Source of the DNA: Candidatus Zipacnadia bacterium
GTDB taxonomy: Bacteria > Armatimonadota > Zipacnadia > Zipacnadales > UBA5352
Assembly: GCA_029821735.1 (NCBI GenBank)
Contig: JALGSU010000005.1
Coordinates: 62,001-126,000 of the forward strand
Length of the DNA: 64,000 nucleotides
Reading direction: 5' to 3'
Shown: positions 1 through 9,798 of the stretch, one piece after another
Layout of the letters: the number at the start of each line of letters is the position of its first letter
How positions within the stretch are numbered: the first letter of the stretch is position 1
Made by a program: the position numbers and the translations under genes
The notes under the pieces: generated by a model
What the model saw: the letters and a program-made list of their open reading frames with translations, nothing else
Told to the model about the DNA's origin: nothing
Database searches by the model: none

Positions 1-72
1 CGAGCGCACGCACAGCGCCGTGTAGTCGCGCTTGTTGTAGCTGACGATGATGATACTCGCGGGCGCGTTCAC
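1..72 (-). CDS. Family 2 glycosyltransferase, N-terminal fragment (runs off the window)
   Basis: Only the first 24 codons lie in the window. They begin at a GTG (position 72) preceded by GGAGAGG about twelve bases upstream. The residues include A-S-I-I-I-V-S-Y-N, the first beta strand and nucleotide-sugar contact of GT-A fold family 2 glycosyltransferases, which transfer sugars to glycans, lipids or proteins at the inner face of the membrane. It follows the E1 beta gene on the same strand by about 25 bases and could be co-transcribed. Identification rests on this short motif alone. Confidence 0.55.
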   Translation of the reverse strand, partial: MNAPASIIIVSYNKRDYTALCVRS

Positions 73-97
73 GTGGTCTGCGGTCCTCTCCGAACTC

Positions 98-1078
98 TCA
101 ATCGCTGCGCAGCACGTCGGCGGCTGCCCGCGCGATGTCCTGCCAGTCGGGCGTAGCTGCCTGCTCGAGCACGCGGCTGGACGGTATCGGCACATCAAGC
201 GCCGCCACCCGTCGGGGCGCGGCGTCCAGATAGTCAAAGCACTCGTCGACGACACGCGCCACGATCTCGGCCGCCACGCCGCCGGTGAGGTTGCCCTCCT
301 CGATCGCGACCAGCCGCCCGGTCTTCTCGACCGATGCGGCCACCGTGTCCATATCAAGCGGCGCCAAGCAGCGCAGGTCCACGACCTCCGCGGACACCCC
401 ATGCTTGTCGAGCGCCTCGGCGGCCTGCAGCGCCTCGCCCACCATGCGCGAGTAGGCGACCAGCGTCACGTGCTCGCCCTCGCGGCGGACGATGGCCTCG
501 CCCAGCGGCACGAGATGCTCACCCTCGGGGACCTCGCCCCGCTGGCCGTAGAGCAGCTTGCTTTCGATGAAGACGACCGGGTCGTCACAGCGGATGGCCG
601 ACTTGAGCATGCCCTTGGCGTCGGCGGCCGTCGATGGCGCGGCGACCAGCAGGCCGGGCGTGGCCATCAGCCACTTCTCGAGACTCTGCGAATGCGTCGG
701 GCCGTATGATCGCCCAGCACCCGCCGGGCAGCGCAACACCAGCGGGATCGTACACTGCTCGCCATACTGGTAGCGGAACTTGGCGGCGTGATTGCAGAGC
801 TGATCCATGGCCAACGTGAGGAAGTCCATGAACATCAGTTCCGCCACGGGGCGCAGGCCGGTCATGGCTGCGCCAACCGCCACGCCCACGAAACCGTTCT
901 CCGAGATCGGGGTGTTGCGCACACGCTCGCGGCCGAAGCGTGACGCCATATCGGCCGTGACCTTGAAGGCACCGCCATATTCGGCGATATCCTCGCCAAT
1001 GAGGATGACGCGCTCATCGCGCGCCATCTCCTCCTCCAGGGCCTCTCTTATCGCGTGCGAGTAAAAGATCTCGGCCAT
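98..1078 (-). CDS. 2-oxoacid dehydrogenase E1 component, beta subunit
   Basis: 326 residues, the usual length for E1 beta of pyruvate, branched-chain 2-oxoacid or acetoin dehydrogenases. The beta subunit pairs with a thiamine-diphosphate-binding alpha subunit and decarboxylates a 2-oxoacid, passing the acyl group to the lipoyl arm of E2. Visible landmarks are I-G-E-D-I near residue 27, the R-N-T-P-I-S-E stretch near 54, the conserved F-M-D-F-L-T and G-A-G-R-S-Y-G-P-T-H-S-Q segments of the pyrimidine-binding domain, and a transketolase C-terminal domain from about residue 195. No E1 alpha, E2 or E3 gene is next to it, so the substrate cannot be decided. The next gene downstream is a glycosyltransferase and the one upstream is an SMP-30 protein. 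Confidence 0.85.
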   Translation of the reverse strand: MAEIFYSHAIREALEEEMARDERVILIGEDIAEYGGAFKVTADMASRFGRERVRNTPISENGFVGVAVGAAMTGLRPVAELMFMDFLTLAMDQLCNHAAKFRYQYGEQCTIPLVLRCPAGAGRSYGPTHSQSLEKWLMATPGLLVAAPSTAADAKGMLKSAIRCDDPVVFIESKLLYGQRGEVPEGEHLVPLGEAIVRREGEHVTLVAYSRMVGEALQAAEALDKHGVSAEVVDLRCLAPLDMDTVAASVEKTGRLVAIEEGNLTGGVAAEIVARVVDECFDYLDAAPRRVAALDVPIPSSRVLEQAATPDWQDIARAAADVLRSD

Positions 1079-1156
1079 CTCAACACCAATCTACTGGCCT
1101 GTTCTCTGTTGTCATGAACACTCAAACGGACCTGCGGTTCCCCACGGGCGCCCGCG

Positions 1157-1993
1157 CTACCTCGGGTCGTTGAAGGGCTTCAGTCCCGCCGAGCCCAGCA
1201 CAAGCTGGAACACCGCACTGGTCTCGACCTCGGTGATCCACAACTCCTGGTAGGCCGATCCGCCGAAGGCGACGTTCGTGGGCTTCATGCCACCGGCAGG
1301 CAACTTCTCGAGCAGTTCGCCCTCGGGCGAGAAGACCGGGATGGTCCCCGTACCGAAATGGGCGACGTAGAGATTGCCCTCCGTGTCAAGACAAACGCCA
1401 TCGCCACCCACTCCGCCCGGCGTTGGCGCGAAGTCCTCGGGGTCGGACAGGCTGCCATCCTCGTTGACCTCGAAGACCAGGACCTTCTGCGCGCAGGTCT
1501 CCGCCACGTACAGCAATGACGCATCAGCGCTGAGCGCGAGCCCGTTCGGGAAGCGCATCCCGTCCGCGACTCTCTCGATGGAGCCATCCTGCTCGATGCG
1601 GTAGATCACGCCGACGGCTTTGTCCACGTTCGACCCGCCAGGGCCCGTCAGGTAGATAGCCCCGTCCGGATGGAAGACCAGATCGTTGGGGCCCTGCAGG
1701 GGTTCGCCGCCCCATTCGCCCACGACGTCGGACAACTCGCCACCCTCGAACTTCATGAGCTTGCCGAGGCCCGCCTCGGCGATCCACATCGTCCCGGCGC
1801 GGTCAAAGACCAGGCCGTTCGGGTGCCCCCCGGTATTGAAGAGCCGGTCGACGTTGCCCGAGGGTCCGATGCGCGTGATCCATCCGCTGGTCATCTCTAC
1901 GAGGTGGCAACAGCCCTCCGCGTCAAAGCACGGTCCCTCAGGGAAGGCGAATCCCGCCGCGATAGTCTCAATCGTTGCGTCCAGCGCAATCAC
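1157..1993 (-). CDS. SMP-30/gluconolactonase-like beta-propeller protein
   Basis: 278 residues starting at a GTG (1993), 25 bases after the stop of the secreted glycosidase-like gene and probably in its operon. The sequence shows the six-bladed propeller pattern of the SMP-30/gluconolactonase/LRE family: an F-P-E-G-P segment near residue 17 that supplies the metal-binding glutamate, G-P-N-D-L-V-F near 103 and F-P-N-G-L-A near 149 (both with the conserved N-D/N-G metal and substrate residues), and a G-G-D-G-V-C-L-D-T-E-G-N-L-Y-V-A blade near 200. Family members hydrolyse sugar lactones such as gluconolactone with a divalent metal. No signal peptide is visible. The exact lactone is unknown. Confidence 0.8.
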   Translation of the reverse strand: MIALDATIETIAAGFAFPEGPCFDAEGCCHLVEMTSGWITRIGPSGNVDRLFNTGGHPNGLVFDRAGTMWIAEAGLGKLMKFEGGELSDVVGEWGGEPLQGPNDLVFHPDGAIYLTGPGGSNVDKAVGVIYRIEQDGSIERVADGMRFPNGLALSADASLLYVAETCAQKVLVFEVNEDGSLSDPEDFAPTPGGVGGDGVCLDTEGNLYVAHFGTGTIPVFSPEGELLEKLPAGGMKPTNVAFGGSAYQELWITEVETSAVFQLVLGSAGLKPFNDPR

Positions 1994-2018
1994 ATCCCGG
2001 TGACTTCGAATGGCGCAT

Positions 2019-4583
2019 TCAGAGCGTTACGGATACGTCCTGAGTCCCCGCCGCCACAGGCGTCTCCCCCGCCGGGCCCTGGATCGTGCAGCCTTCATCC
2101 GATACCAGCGTGAAGCTCGCGCGTCCGTCCTGAACGGTCAAGTTCGCCACGGTGGCGGTCCCGGCCTTCGGCACCACTGTGATCGGGAGGCGCTTGAGGA
2201 TCACCATCTCGCCCTCGGCCAGCTCAACAGCCGTGCGCGCTTCGTCACCAACGGTCGTGGTGAACTCGCGCGCGGTGATCATGCCCTCGGTGTCAAAGAC
2301 CAGCGGCTCAACGAGAACACGCTCGCCGGGCCAGCCGTAGTTGCCCGAGTGGGTAGCGATGATGCGCTCCTGGCCCAGCATATAGCCGCGGTGCAACTCG
2401 ATGGGCGTGAACGGGAAGAGATGCGGGCTGACTTCGTGAGCGTAGGTGTAGCGCGTGCCGACGAGCAGTTTCGCGAGGTCGACGCCGCGCACGAAGTTCC
2501 CGAAGTCCATGCGGCTGGAGGCGTAGCCGAGCGGCGTGGCCAGATCGCCCTCATAGCACCACACGTCATTGTGCTGCACCTCGATCATCCGCTGCACCTG
2601 TCGCTCGAGTATGGCGCGGGTGAAGGGGCAGCCATTGCCCATCAGTTGGCCGCCCATGGCGCGGACCTTGTCGATGACCGCCAGTCGATGCCCCTCGCCG
2701 AGCAACTGCGTCACGCCCACCTGATGGTCGACGGTGTATGTTTCCGGGTCGATCATGCACGAACGGCCGTCGGGCATACCATGGGTTATGTGTGGAGCGG
2801 CGAAGGCCACTGCCTCCATCTCGTCCCAGTAGATGCCATCGGCACCGATTTCGCCCATGTAGACGTCGAGCGAATCGAGCATGGCCTTGCCGAACGAGTT
2901 CTCCAGCGTGGCGACCATGTCCCAGCAGATACTGTAGATCCCGCTCCACACGGTGGAGAGCTGCTGGCCGGCGGCGTTGGTGAGCTTGCTGTCGGGGTAG
3001 CGCTCGGGCGCGTCCGGCCAACTGTCGCGCTGGGTATCGAAGTAGACCAGACAGGTGATGTCGGGGTCGACCTGGTGCACCTTCTCGATCGCCAGCCGAA
3101 GCCGGTTGCGGAAGCTCGACCAGTAGTCGCCCTGAGTCACATAGGTGCCGAAGCCGATGGTGCGCTGGGGGCCAGGGTCGTTCTTGAAGTCGACCCAGCC
3201 GCCACAGTAGACCATCTGGGTGATGCCCAGACGCTCGAGGTGCCCGCGGAGGTCCTCGACCGGGGTATCAATGATGGTATCGGGATTGAAGAACGCCCAC
3301 GGGCCCTTGACGGTGAAGTTGCTGCCCCAGTCCTCGCGCACCAGGTTGATGAAGTCGAAGTAGTCGTCCGAGGCCACCGGGTAGACCGACCAGCGCAGCG
3401 TCTGCTCGCCGCTCGGCGGCAGGTAGAGCATCTCGGTCATGAGTCCAGTCGCGTTCTCGTCCTTATCATAGAAGAGCGTCGCCTGGTTGCGGAAGACATC
3501 GTCCTCGCAGATCATGCCGATTCCGTGGTCCGCGCCGGCGATGAAGACGGTCGGGTTCATGGGCGAGTAGTAGTTATCTTTGCCGGGAGCGGGATCACCC
3601 GCAAGGTGGACGCGGCGCTCCTCGGCCAAGCGCGTCTGGTGCCGAACGATCAGCCCCAACTCGGTGTCATCGTGCAGGTTGACGAAGGTGTCGGCTACCT
3701 CAACTTTGCGTGGCCCGAAGGTGATGGAGCGTCGCACTTCGTAGTCAGGCCCGCGCCCGACGATGAGTGGATTCTGGCCGGTCTGCAGCGTGGTGCTCCA
3801 GCCGTCCTGGCCCTCGAACTCGGGCTCGGGGGCAGGCTCCAGGTGGTTGAAGCCGGCGTTGGGATAGGACACGCGCGTCTCGAAACCGTATTTCACGCCG
3901 GCAACGGTCATCTCGAAGCCGCCGGTGTTGAAGGCGCCATGCTCGTAGTTGGCCGGCGGCGGGCTGGGCTCACCACGGTTGACCGGCCACTGCATCAGGT
4001 CGGCGGCTTCCATCAGCGGGCTCTTGCCATCCTCCGCATTCACGCGCACCATCCCCAGCACCAGCGGAATGTCGCCCTCGGTCTTCGCCGCCAGCCCGGC
4101 TGAACCCGTATGCTCGAAGGTCAGCGTGTTCTCGCCATCGGCGTGCACAAGATCGCTCACGTCCAACACGAATCGATAGGCCTGTCCGGCGAACTTCTCG
4201 GAGGTGTTGGCCACCTCGAAGTCGGGTGAGTAGAGAACTCGCCACTGCCCATGCTCGCCCCACAGGAGGCGGAGCGTCGGGTTGTACTGATAGGACATGG
4301 ACTTGTTGCGCAGGCGCCCGATCTGGCGGGTCTTGGCCGCCTCGACGAGTTCGCCATTGACGTAGACTTTGAGCATGTATGTGGAGCCTGAGTATGTGGG
4401 TGCGTCGGTGCGTACCGTAAACTCAAGCAGCGCGGTCTGGTCGGTCGTGTCCATCGGCCCGAAGGTCCAGTCGCGCGAGGAACCGAGTTCGACTTCGGCC
4501 TCCTCAGTGACGACGTCCACGGTCTGTGCCGCCACGAGAAGCGGGGCGGCGATGATTGAGAGTATGAGCGCGAGCTGTCGCAT
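2019..4583 (-). CDS. Large secreted glycoside-hydrolase-like protein
   Basis: 854 residues with a clear signal peptide (short basic start, hydrophobic stretch to residue 18, A-A-Q cleavage region) and an AGGGAGA ribosome site. Residues 20-190 look like a beta-sandwich carbohydrate-binding module; 190-420 are another beta-rich region; 440-720 look like a TIM barrel, with D-G-I-Y-W-D-E-M near residue 600 that resembles a catalytic strand end of retaining glycosidases; the last 120 residues are beta-rich. This order (beta domains, barrel, beta domain) is shared by GH31/36/101-type enzymes, but I cannot assign a family. It is probably exported and acts on an oligosaccharide, with the SMP-30 protein downstream in the same operon. 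Confidence 0.6.
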   Translation of the reverse strand: MRQLALILSIIAAPLLVAAQTVDVVTEEAEVELGSSRDWTFGPMDTTDQTALLEFTVRTDAPTYSGSTYMLKVYVNGELVEAAKTRQIGRLRNKSMSYQYNPTLRLLWGEHGQWRVLYSPDFEVANTSEKFAGQAYRFVLDVSDLVHADGENTLTFEHTGSAGLAAKTEGDIPLVLGMVRVNAEDGKSPLMEAADLMQWPVNRGEPSPPPANYEHGAFNTGGFEMTVAGVKYGFETRVSYPNAGFNHLEPAPEPEFEGQDGWSTTLQTGQNPLIVGRGPDYEVRRSITFGPRKVEVADTFVNLHDDTELGLIVRHQTRLAEERRVHLAGDPAPGKDNYYSPMNPTVFIAGADHGIGMICEDDVFRNQATLFYDKDENATGLMTEMLYLPPSGEQTLRWSVYPVASDDYFDFINLVREDWGSNFTVKGPWAFFNPDTIIDTPVEDLRGHLERLGITQMVYCGGWVDFKNDPGPQRTIGFGTYVTQGDYWSSFRNRLRLAIEKVHQVDPDITCLVYFDTQRDSWPDAPERYPDSKLTNAAGQQLSTVWSGIYSICWDMVATLENSFGKAMLDSLDVYMGEIGADGIYWDEMEAVAFAAPHITHGMPDGRSCMIDPETYTVDHQVGVTQLLGEGHRLAVIDKVRAMGGQLMGNGCPFTRAILERQVQRMIEVQHNDVWCYEGDLATPLGYASSRMDFGNFVRGVDLAKLLVGTRYTYAHEVSPHLFPFTPIELHRGYMLGQERIIATHSGNYGWPGERVLVEPLVFDTEGMITAREFTTTVGDEARTAVELAEGEMVILKRLPITVVPKAGTATVANLTVQDGRASFTLVSDEGCTIQGPAGETPVAAGTQDVSVTL

Positions 4584-4709
4584 TGCTGTCTCCCTGGTAA
4601 CACATCATGCGGCACGTGCGCGGTCAGTTCCACGCCGGGAGGGTGCGTCCCTGCGTCAGTCGGGGGATTGGGGCGCGAGCACTGCGGCGCGTCACTGGAG
4701 GAGGCGAGG

Positions 4710-5909
4710 TCACACGTATGACTCGATGGTTGCGATGGCCTGTGCGGCAATGCCCTCGCCGCGTCCGGCGAAGCCCAGTTCCTCAGTGGTGGTGGCCTTT
4801 ACGCTGACTGCATCCACGGGCAAATCGAGGGCTCGGGCGATGGTGTCGCGCATGGCGGGGATGTGTGGCGCGAGTTTGGGGCGCTGGCAGATCACGGTAG
4901 CGTCGACGTTCACAGGCCGCCAGCCATCCGCGGCGAGGAGCGTCACAACCTGGCGCGCAAGACCGGCGCTGTCGGCACCCTCGTAGGCGGAGTCGGTATC
5001 GGGGAAATGCCGACCGATATCTCCGAGAGCCGCGGCGCCGAGGAGCGCGTCGCTGATGGCGTGCAGCAGCACATCCGCGTCGGAGTGCCCGGCGAGGCCG
5101 AGCTCGAAGGGCACGCTAACGCCACCCAGGATCAACGCTCTGCCCTCCACGAGCGCATGCACGTCGTAGCCGGTGCCGGTTCGGGTCACGAGGCCTGCCC
5201 CTCCCTGCCGACGCGTGAGCAGCCACGCCGCGCGCGCCAGATCGTCGGGTGTGGTGATTTTGAAGTTCTCCGCGCTGCCCTCGCTCACGTATACCGGATG
5301 GCCGATGCGCTCCACGAGTGTCGCGTCATCGGTCACGTCGAGGCCCTCACGCCGCGCCTGCTCATACGCACCAACGAGCAGCTCGTAGCGAAAGGTCTGG
5401 GGGGTCTGGGCATGGCGCAGATCCGCTCGCGGCGGAGTGTCAGTGATGCGCTCATCCCCGGCGACCTGTTTGAGCGTATCGATGGCCGCAATCCCCGCGA
5501 TCGCGGCCCCGTACATGCGACAGGCCACGACAGATCGCTCTATCGTGGCCTGATCAACAAGTGGTCTCGCCCCATCGTGCACGCAGACGATTTCGGGCGT
5601 GAAATCCGCCAATGCCGCCAGCCCGGCCATCACGGAATCGGGCCGCTCCTCGCCGCCAGCGACCACCGCTCGGAGCTTATCACTCCCGGCGCAGGCGGCG
5701 GCTGTGGCGTCCACGTATCCCGGGCTGGCCACGACGGCGATGTCCTCGACGAAGTCACACGCCTCGAAAGCGTCGACGGACCAGCGCACCATGGGCTCGC
5801 CCGCCAGCGACGCCAGCACCTTCGGCACCGGGCCGCCGAACCGGGTGCCCCGGCCGGCGGCCACGATCACGGCTGCCACTGAGCCCAAAGCTCTACTCTC
5901 GCTCCTCAT
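4710..5909 (-). CDS. ispDF: Bifunctional 2-C-methyl-D-erythritol 4-phosphate cytidylyltransferase / 2,4-cyclodiphosphate synthase
   Basis: A 399-residue fusion for two steps of the MEP isoprenoid pathway. Residues 1-230 are IspD (CTP plus methylerythritol phosphate to CDP-ME), with the nucleotide-binding A-A-G-R-G-T-R-F segment at 17-24, the lysine of V-P-K at 30, and H-D-G-A-R-P at 111-116. Residues 240-399 are IspF (CDP-ME 2-phosphate to cyclodiphosphate), with the zinc ligands D249 and H251 (G-Y-D-V-H) and H283, the G-H-S-D-A-D loop at 274-279, and the T-T-T-E-E-L-G-F segment at 373-380. IspE, which acts between them, is not in the window. The start overlaps the 3' end of the PIN/TRAM gene by 17 bases, so the two are translationally coupled. 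Confidence 0.95.
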   Translation of the reverse strand: MRSESRALGSVAAVIVAAGRGTRFGGPVPKVLASLAGEPMVRWSVDAFEACDFVEDIAVVASPGYVDATAAACAGSDKLRAVVAGGEERPDSVMAGLAALADFTPEIVCVHDGARPLVDQATIERSVVACRMYGAAIAGIAAIDTLKQVAGDERITDTPPRADLRHAQTPQTFRYELLVGAYEQARREGLDVTDDATLVERIGHPVYVSEGSAENFKITTPDDLARAAWLLTRRQGGAGLVTRTGTGYDVHALVEGRALILGGVSVPFELGLAGHSDADVLLHAISDALLGAAALGDIGRHFPDTDSAYEGADSAGLARQVVTLLAADGWRPVNVDATVICQRPKLAPHIPAMRDTIARALDLPVDAVSVKATTTEELGFAGRGEGIAAQAIATIESYV

Positions 5910-6987
5910 CGTCTTCCGGAACTACGTCCACGACGTCGGCGAACAACATCTTGCCGGCGTTGGTCTGCAGGACACTCGTGACTGTGACCATGAGCGTGCG
6001 GCCCACGAGCGCACGAGCTTTCTCGACAACGACCATGGTGCCATCGTTGAGGTAGCCCACGCCCTGGCCGGGCTCTTTACCCTCCTTGATGACCGTGACC
6101 TGCAGTTCCTCACCAGGCAAAAAGGTCGGGCGCATCGCTCCCGCCAGTTCGTTCACGTTGAGGACGTTCACGCCCTCGAGGCTGGCGATGCGGTTGACCG
6201 AGTAGTCGTTGGTGACCACGGCGCAATTGGTGCGCGCAGCCAGGTTGACCAGTCGAGCGTCAACTTCCATCTGCTCGCGAGGCGGGTGCGGGTCATGGTA
6301 GATAAGGACGTCGGTGCGTGGCTCAGCCTTGAGGCGGTTGAGGACGTCCAGACCGCGCCGACCACGTTCGCGCCGGTGGCCCTCGGCTGAGTCAGCGATA
6401 TGTCGGAGTTCCTGGAGAATGAAGTTTGGGATCACGATCGGGCCCTGAAGGAAGCCCGTCGCACAGATGTCTGCGATACGACCGTCGATGATTATGTTGG
6501 TGTCGAGCATCTTCGAGCCGGGAGCCAGACGCGCGTCCACCGCGCGCCCGAGTTGCGCCAGGCCAGGGAAGATGTAGACGAGCTGCTCCTTGGTGCTCAT
6601 CACAAGCATGACGCCGAGTACCGCGCCCAGGATCGAGGCGAAGATGCGGATCGGCAACCCGTAGTCCAGCGCGGCGAAGGGCACGGTGGCCAGCAGGGCG
6701 ATCAGCAGACCGATGACGACGCCGAGCACCGCACCGATTTTGTCGAGCACGGGCACGCTGTCGAGATGTGTCAGCCAGCCGATCAACTTGCGGAAAAGGA
6801 AGAGCGAAACGAGGAAGCCAACCAGCCCGAACAGGCAGTTGACGCCTACGAGGAACAGCCAGAGATCACGTCCGGCTTCCTCGCCCAGCAGATATGCGCC
6901 GAGCAAGCTGCCGACCCAATGGCCGAGCAGGACGGACGCGAACGTCACCGTGACGGAGAACAAGAACCATAGCCAACGAATTAGCAT
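5893..6987 (-). CDS. yacL: PIN/TRAM domain integral membrane protein (YacL family)
   Basis: 364 residues from the ATG at 6987, which has GGGGAGA nine bases upstream; a longer frame back to 7197 exists but its extra 70 residues look non-coding. Four hydrophobic helices (about 1-20, 45-65, 85-103, 112-131) are followed by a PIN ribonuclease-like domain with the expected acidic residues D162 (L-D-T-N), E193, D243 and D261 (T-N-D-Y), and by a TRAM RNA-binding domain at about 290-354. The family is membrane-tethered; a role in RNA processing is suspected but not established. It sits between clpC and ispDF, as in many Firmicutes and Actinobacteria. Its 42-base leader contains a perfect hairpin (7007-7029). 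Confidence 0.9.
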   Translation of the reverse strand: MLIRWLWFLFSVTVTFASVLLGHWVGSLLGAYLLGEEAGRDLWLFLVGVNCLFGLVGFLVSLFLFRKLIGWLTHLDSVPVLDKIGAVLGVVIGLLIALLATVPFAALDYGLPIRIFASILGAVLGVMLVMSTKEQLVYIFPGLAQLGRAVDARLAPGSKMLDTNIIIDGRIADICATGFLQGPIVIPNFILQELRHIADSAEGHRRERGRRGLDVLNRLKAEPRTDVLIYHDPHPPREQMEVDARLVNLAARTNCAVVTNDYSVNRIASLEGVNVLNVNELAGAMRPTFLPGEELQVTVIKEGKEPGQGVGYLNDGTMVVVEKARALVGRTLMVTVTSVLQTNAGKMLFADVVDVVPEDDEERE

Positions 6988-7006
6988 GATAGATCGTCTC
7001 CCCGGA

Positions 7007-7029
7007 ATGGAACGGCCGAGCCGTTCCAT
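7007..7029 (-). other. Perfect hairpin in the leader of the PIN/TRAM gene
   Basis: ATGGAACGGC and its exact complement GCCGTTCCAT flank a three-base loop (10-bp stem). On the minus strand it lies just upstream of the GGGGAGA ribosome site, about 185 bases after the clpC stop. No U-tract follows, so it may be an RNA processing site, a translational element or a weak terminator rather than a classical intrinsic terminator. Confidence 0.5.
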
Positions 7030-7212
7030 CACAAATGTGTATGGATGCGTCACGTCAATATGGGTATGATTGGGCTCCGACCCTCGCCATGCGGCGCAGA
7101 TCGGATGTTCACGGCTTTTCGCCTGCTTGCTCCACCTCCGTTCCCAGACAGCGACAATCGGCACGACAGCCGAAGCCGTCGGGCGATCGTCCGCCATGCG
7201 GCAGCAGCCTTG

Positions 7213-9774
7213 TCAGCAGGTCAGGTTACTGCTCACCGGCGCATCCACGAACCGGAACACGAGTTCGCCCTTGTCGTCGACGTCCGCGATGATCTCGCAG
7301 CCCGGCTTCGCATTATCGCCAAGGATCCTCTCGGCGAGCGGGTCCTCAATCAACGAACGGATTTCGCGGCGCAGTGGCCGGGCGCCCATGCTTGGGTCAA
7401 AACCGCGTTCAGCAAGCAGGGTCTCGACCGCATCGGTGATACTCAGATGCAGATCGCGATCGACAAGCCGCTCGTTGAGATACTTGATCTCGAGGCGCAC
7501 GATGCGCTTGATCTCCTCGGCGGTGAGCGCGTGGAAGACCACGGTGTCGTCGACCCGGTTGAGGAACTCGGGGCTGAAGGTCTTCTTCAGTTCGTCGGTG
7601 ACCTTGCTCTTCATGCGCTCGTAGTCACGCCGCCCCTGCTCAGCGCGATGTTCGCTCTCGGTCGTGGCGAAGCCCATCTTCCCGCCCTCGCTGATGAGCC
7701 TGGCGCCGACGTTGCTGGTCATGATGACGACGGCGTTCTTGAAGTCGATGGAACGGCCCTGCGCGTCCGTCAAGCGCCCGTCCTCCATGATCTGGAGGAG
7801 GATCGAGAACACCTCCGGATGCGCTTTCTCAATTTCGTCGAAGAGCACGACCGAGTATGGTCGGCGCCTGACGGCCTCGGACAGCTGTCCGGCCTCGTCG
7901 TAGCCCACGTATCCGGGCGGCGCGCCGATCAATCGAGAGACCGCGAAGCGCTCCATGTACTCGGACATGTCGATGCGGATGAGCGCGTCCTCGTCACCGA
8001 ACAGGTAGTCGGCCAGCACGCGCGCGAGCAGCGTCTTCCCCACACCAGTGGGCCCGAGGAAGATGAATGAGCCGGTCGGCCGCCGCGGGTCCTTGACGCC
8101 CGCCCGAGCGCGCCGCACGGCCTTCGCGACCGTCGAGATGGCCTCTTCCTGGCCGACGACCGCCTCGTGCAGCGCCGCCTCCATGTGCAGGAGCCGCTCG
8201 GACTCCTCCTCGGTGAGCGATGCCACGGGCACACCGGTCCAGGTCGACACGATGTCGGCTATGTCATGGCGTCCCACGGCCGGCCAGCTTTCGCGGGCCG
8301 GGGCGCAGCTCTCCGTCTGCTCCTCGGCGGTTGCGATCGTCTCCTGTCGCACCTGATCGCCTGTGCCAAGGTCTGAGACCACTCTCACGAGTTCACCGGA
8401 GGCCGAGTCCACAGCGATGGCGTAGCGCTCGCCCTTCTCGGCGTCGACCGTGATGGTGCCAGGCTGCAGCGCGTCGTTGAAGGCTTCCACGGCCTCGGTG
8501 GCCAGCGTGCTGTCGGGGCCAGACTGCTCTGCCAGCCAGCGCAACTTCACCCGCGAGCCGGCTTCGTCAATCAGGTCGATGGCTTTGTCCGGCAGCGATC
8601 GGTCCGAGATATAGCGGTTGGACAGGTCCACCGCGGCCGACAACGCCTCGGCGGTCAGGTCGACCTTGTGGAACTCCTCATACCGGTCTTTGATCCCGTA
8701 GAGAATGTCGAGCGTCTCTTCCGGACTTGGCTCCTCCACCCGGACAGCCTGGAAGCGCCGCTCCAGCGAGGGCGTCTTCTCAACATGCTTGCGAAACTCG
8801 TCAGGTGTGGTGGCGCCGATGCACTGCAACTCGCCTCGCGAGAGCGCCGGCTTGAGGATGTTGGAGGCGTCCATTGCCCCCTCGGCGGCACCAGTGCCCA
8901 CGATCGTGTGAAGCTCGTCGATGAAGATGATGATCTTGCCCTCAGCGGCCCGGATCTCTTCCATCACGCGCTTCATGCGTTCCTCGAACTCGCCGCGGTA
9001 CTTGGTGCCCGCGACGAGGCTTGCCAGGTCCAGCGCAACCAGGCGCCGCCCGGCCAGCAGCTCGGGCACGTCCTCGCTCACGATTCTCTGGGCCAGGCCC
9101 TCGGCGATCGCTGTCTTGCCAACGCCCGCGTCGCCAATCAGGCAGGGGTTGTTCTTGGTGCGCCGGCACAGGATCTGCACCATGCGCTCCAGCTCTTTGC
9201 CGCGACCGACGACCGGGTCCAGTACGCCCTCGGCTGCGAGTTCGGTGAGATCGCGGCTGAACTCGTCCAGCGCTGGCGTCTCGCCCGGCTCCTGGGCATC
9301 TGCGACCTCGCCGGTCTCTGGGCCCCCGGCGGGTCCGCGCGCCATCTGCATTATCATCTGCCGCACGCGCCCGGCATCCACGCCATGGCGGCGCAACGTC
9401 CGGAAAGCGGCGCCCCGGCCCTCTCGGGCGAGGCCCAGCAGTATGTGCTCGGTCCCTATGTGGTGATCGCCCAGTTCCCGCGCCTGCTCATACGCGAGCT
9501 TGAGCACTCGCTGGGATTCGGGCGTGAAGGTTATCTCACTGGTGGGTTCCTGCTCAGACCCCATGTCCACGTTGCGGCGCAGATCGGCCCGCAGGCCGTC
9601 GAGATCCGCGCCCAGTCCGCGCAGTACGTCGCTCGCAACGCCCTCCCCGAGGCGGATGAGGCCGAGTAGAAGATGTTCGGTACCTATCAGATGCACGTGC
9701 ATCTGCTGGGCTTCGTCATGGGCTATCAGGATCGCGCGACGAGCGCGCCCCGTAAATCTCTGCCAGAGTTCCAT
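7213..9774 (-). CDS. clpC: ATP-dependent Clp protease ATP-binding subunit, ClpC type with divergent middle domain
   Basis: 853 residues; AGGAG precedes the ATG. Two Clp-N repeats (about 1-145), a first AAA+ module with Walker A G-D-A-G-V-G-K-T at 214-221 and Walker B I-F-I-D-E near 283-287, a linker at 411-503, a second AAA+ module with Walker A G-P-T-G-V-G-K-T at 574-581 and Walker B V-L-F-D-E at 643-647, and the C-terminal D2-small domain. Hexamers unfold proteins for ClpP; a K-M-G-F segment in the second module sits where the ClpP-docking loop is expected. The linker does not read as the usual coiled-coil/UVR M-domain that binds adaptors such as MecA and McsB; it is instead rich in short beta-like stretches. 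A stand-alone Clp-N gene lies 24 bases upstream. Confidence 0.93.
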   Translation of the reverse strand: MELWQRFTGRARRAILIAHDEAQQMHVHLIGTEHLLLGLIRLGEGVASDVLRGLGADLDGLRADLRRNVDMGSEQEPTSEITFTPESQRVLKLAYEQARELGDHHIGTEHILLGLAREGRGAAFRTLRRHGVDAGRVRQMIMQMARGPAGGPETGEVADAQEPGETPALDEFSRDLTELAAEGVLDPVVGRGKELERMVQILCRRTKNNPCLIGDAGVGKTAIAEGLAQRIVSEDVPELLAGRRLVALDLASLVAGTKYRGEFEERMKRVMEEIRAAEGKIIIFIDELHTIVGTGAAEGAMDASNILKPALSRGELQCIGATTPDEFRKHVEKTPSLERRFQAVRVEEPSPEETLDILYGIKDRYEEFHKVDLTAEALSAAVDLSNRYISDRSLPDKAIDLIDEAGSRVKLRWLAEQSGPDSTLATEAVEAFNDALQPGTITVDAEKGERYAIAVDSASGELVRVVSDLGTGDQVRQETIATAEEQTESCAPARESWPAVGRHDIADIVSTWTGVPVASLTEEESERLLHMEAALHEAVVGQEEAISTVAKAVRRARAGVKDPRRPTGSFIFLGPTGVGKTLLARVLADYLFGDEDALIRIDMSEYMERFAVSRLIGAPPGYVGYDEAGQLSEAVRRRPYSVVLFDEIEKAHPEVFSILLQIMEDGRLTDAQGRSIDFKNAVVIMTSNVGARLISEGGKMGFATTESEHRAEQGRRDYERMKSKVTDELKKTFSPEFLNRVDDTVVFHALTAEEIKRIVRLEIKYLNERLVDRDLHLSITDAVETLLAERGFDPSMGARPLRREIRSLIEDPLAERILGDNAKPGCEIIADVDDKGELVFRFVDAPVSSNLTC

Positions 9775-9798
9775 GTATTGCCTGACTCCTTGCTCTTT

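Noticed and set aside
2010..4103. A 697-codon open frame on the plus strand, antisense to the secreted glycosidase-like gene
   Set aside because: It is a by-product of GC-rich codon use in the real gene: no ribosome site, no recognisable motif, and arginine/histidine-rich low-complexity composition.
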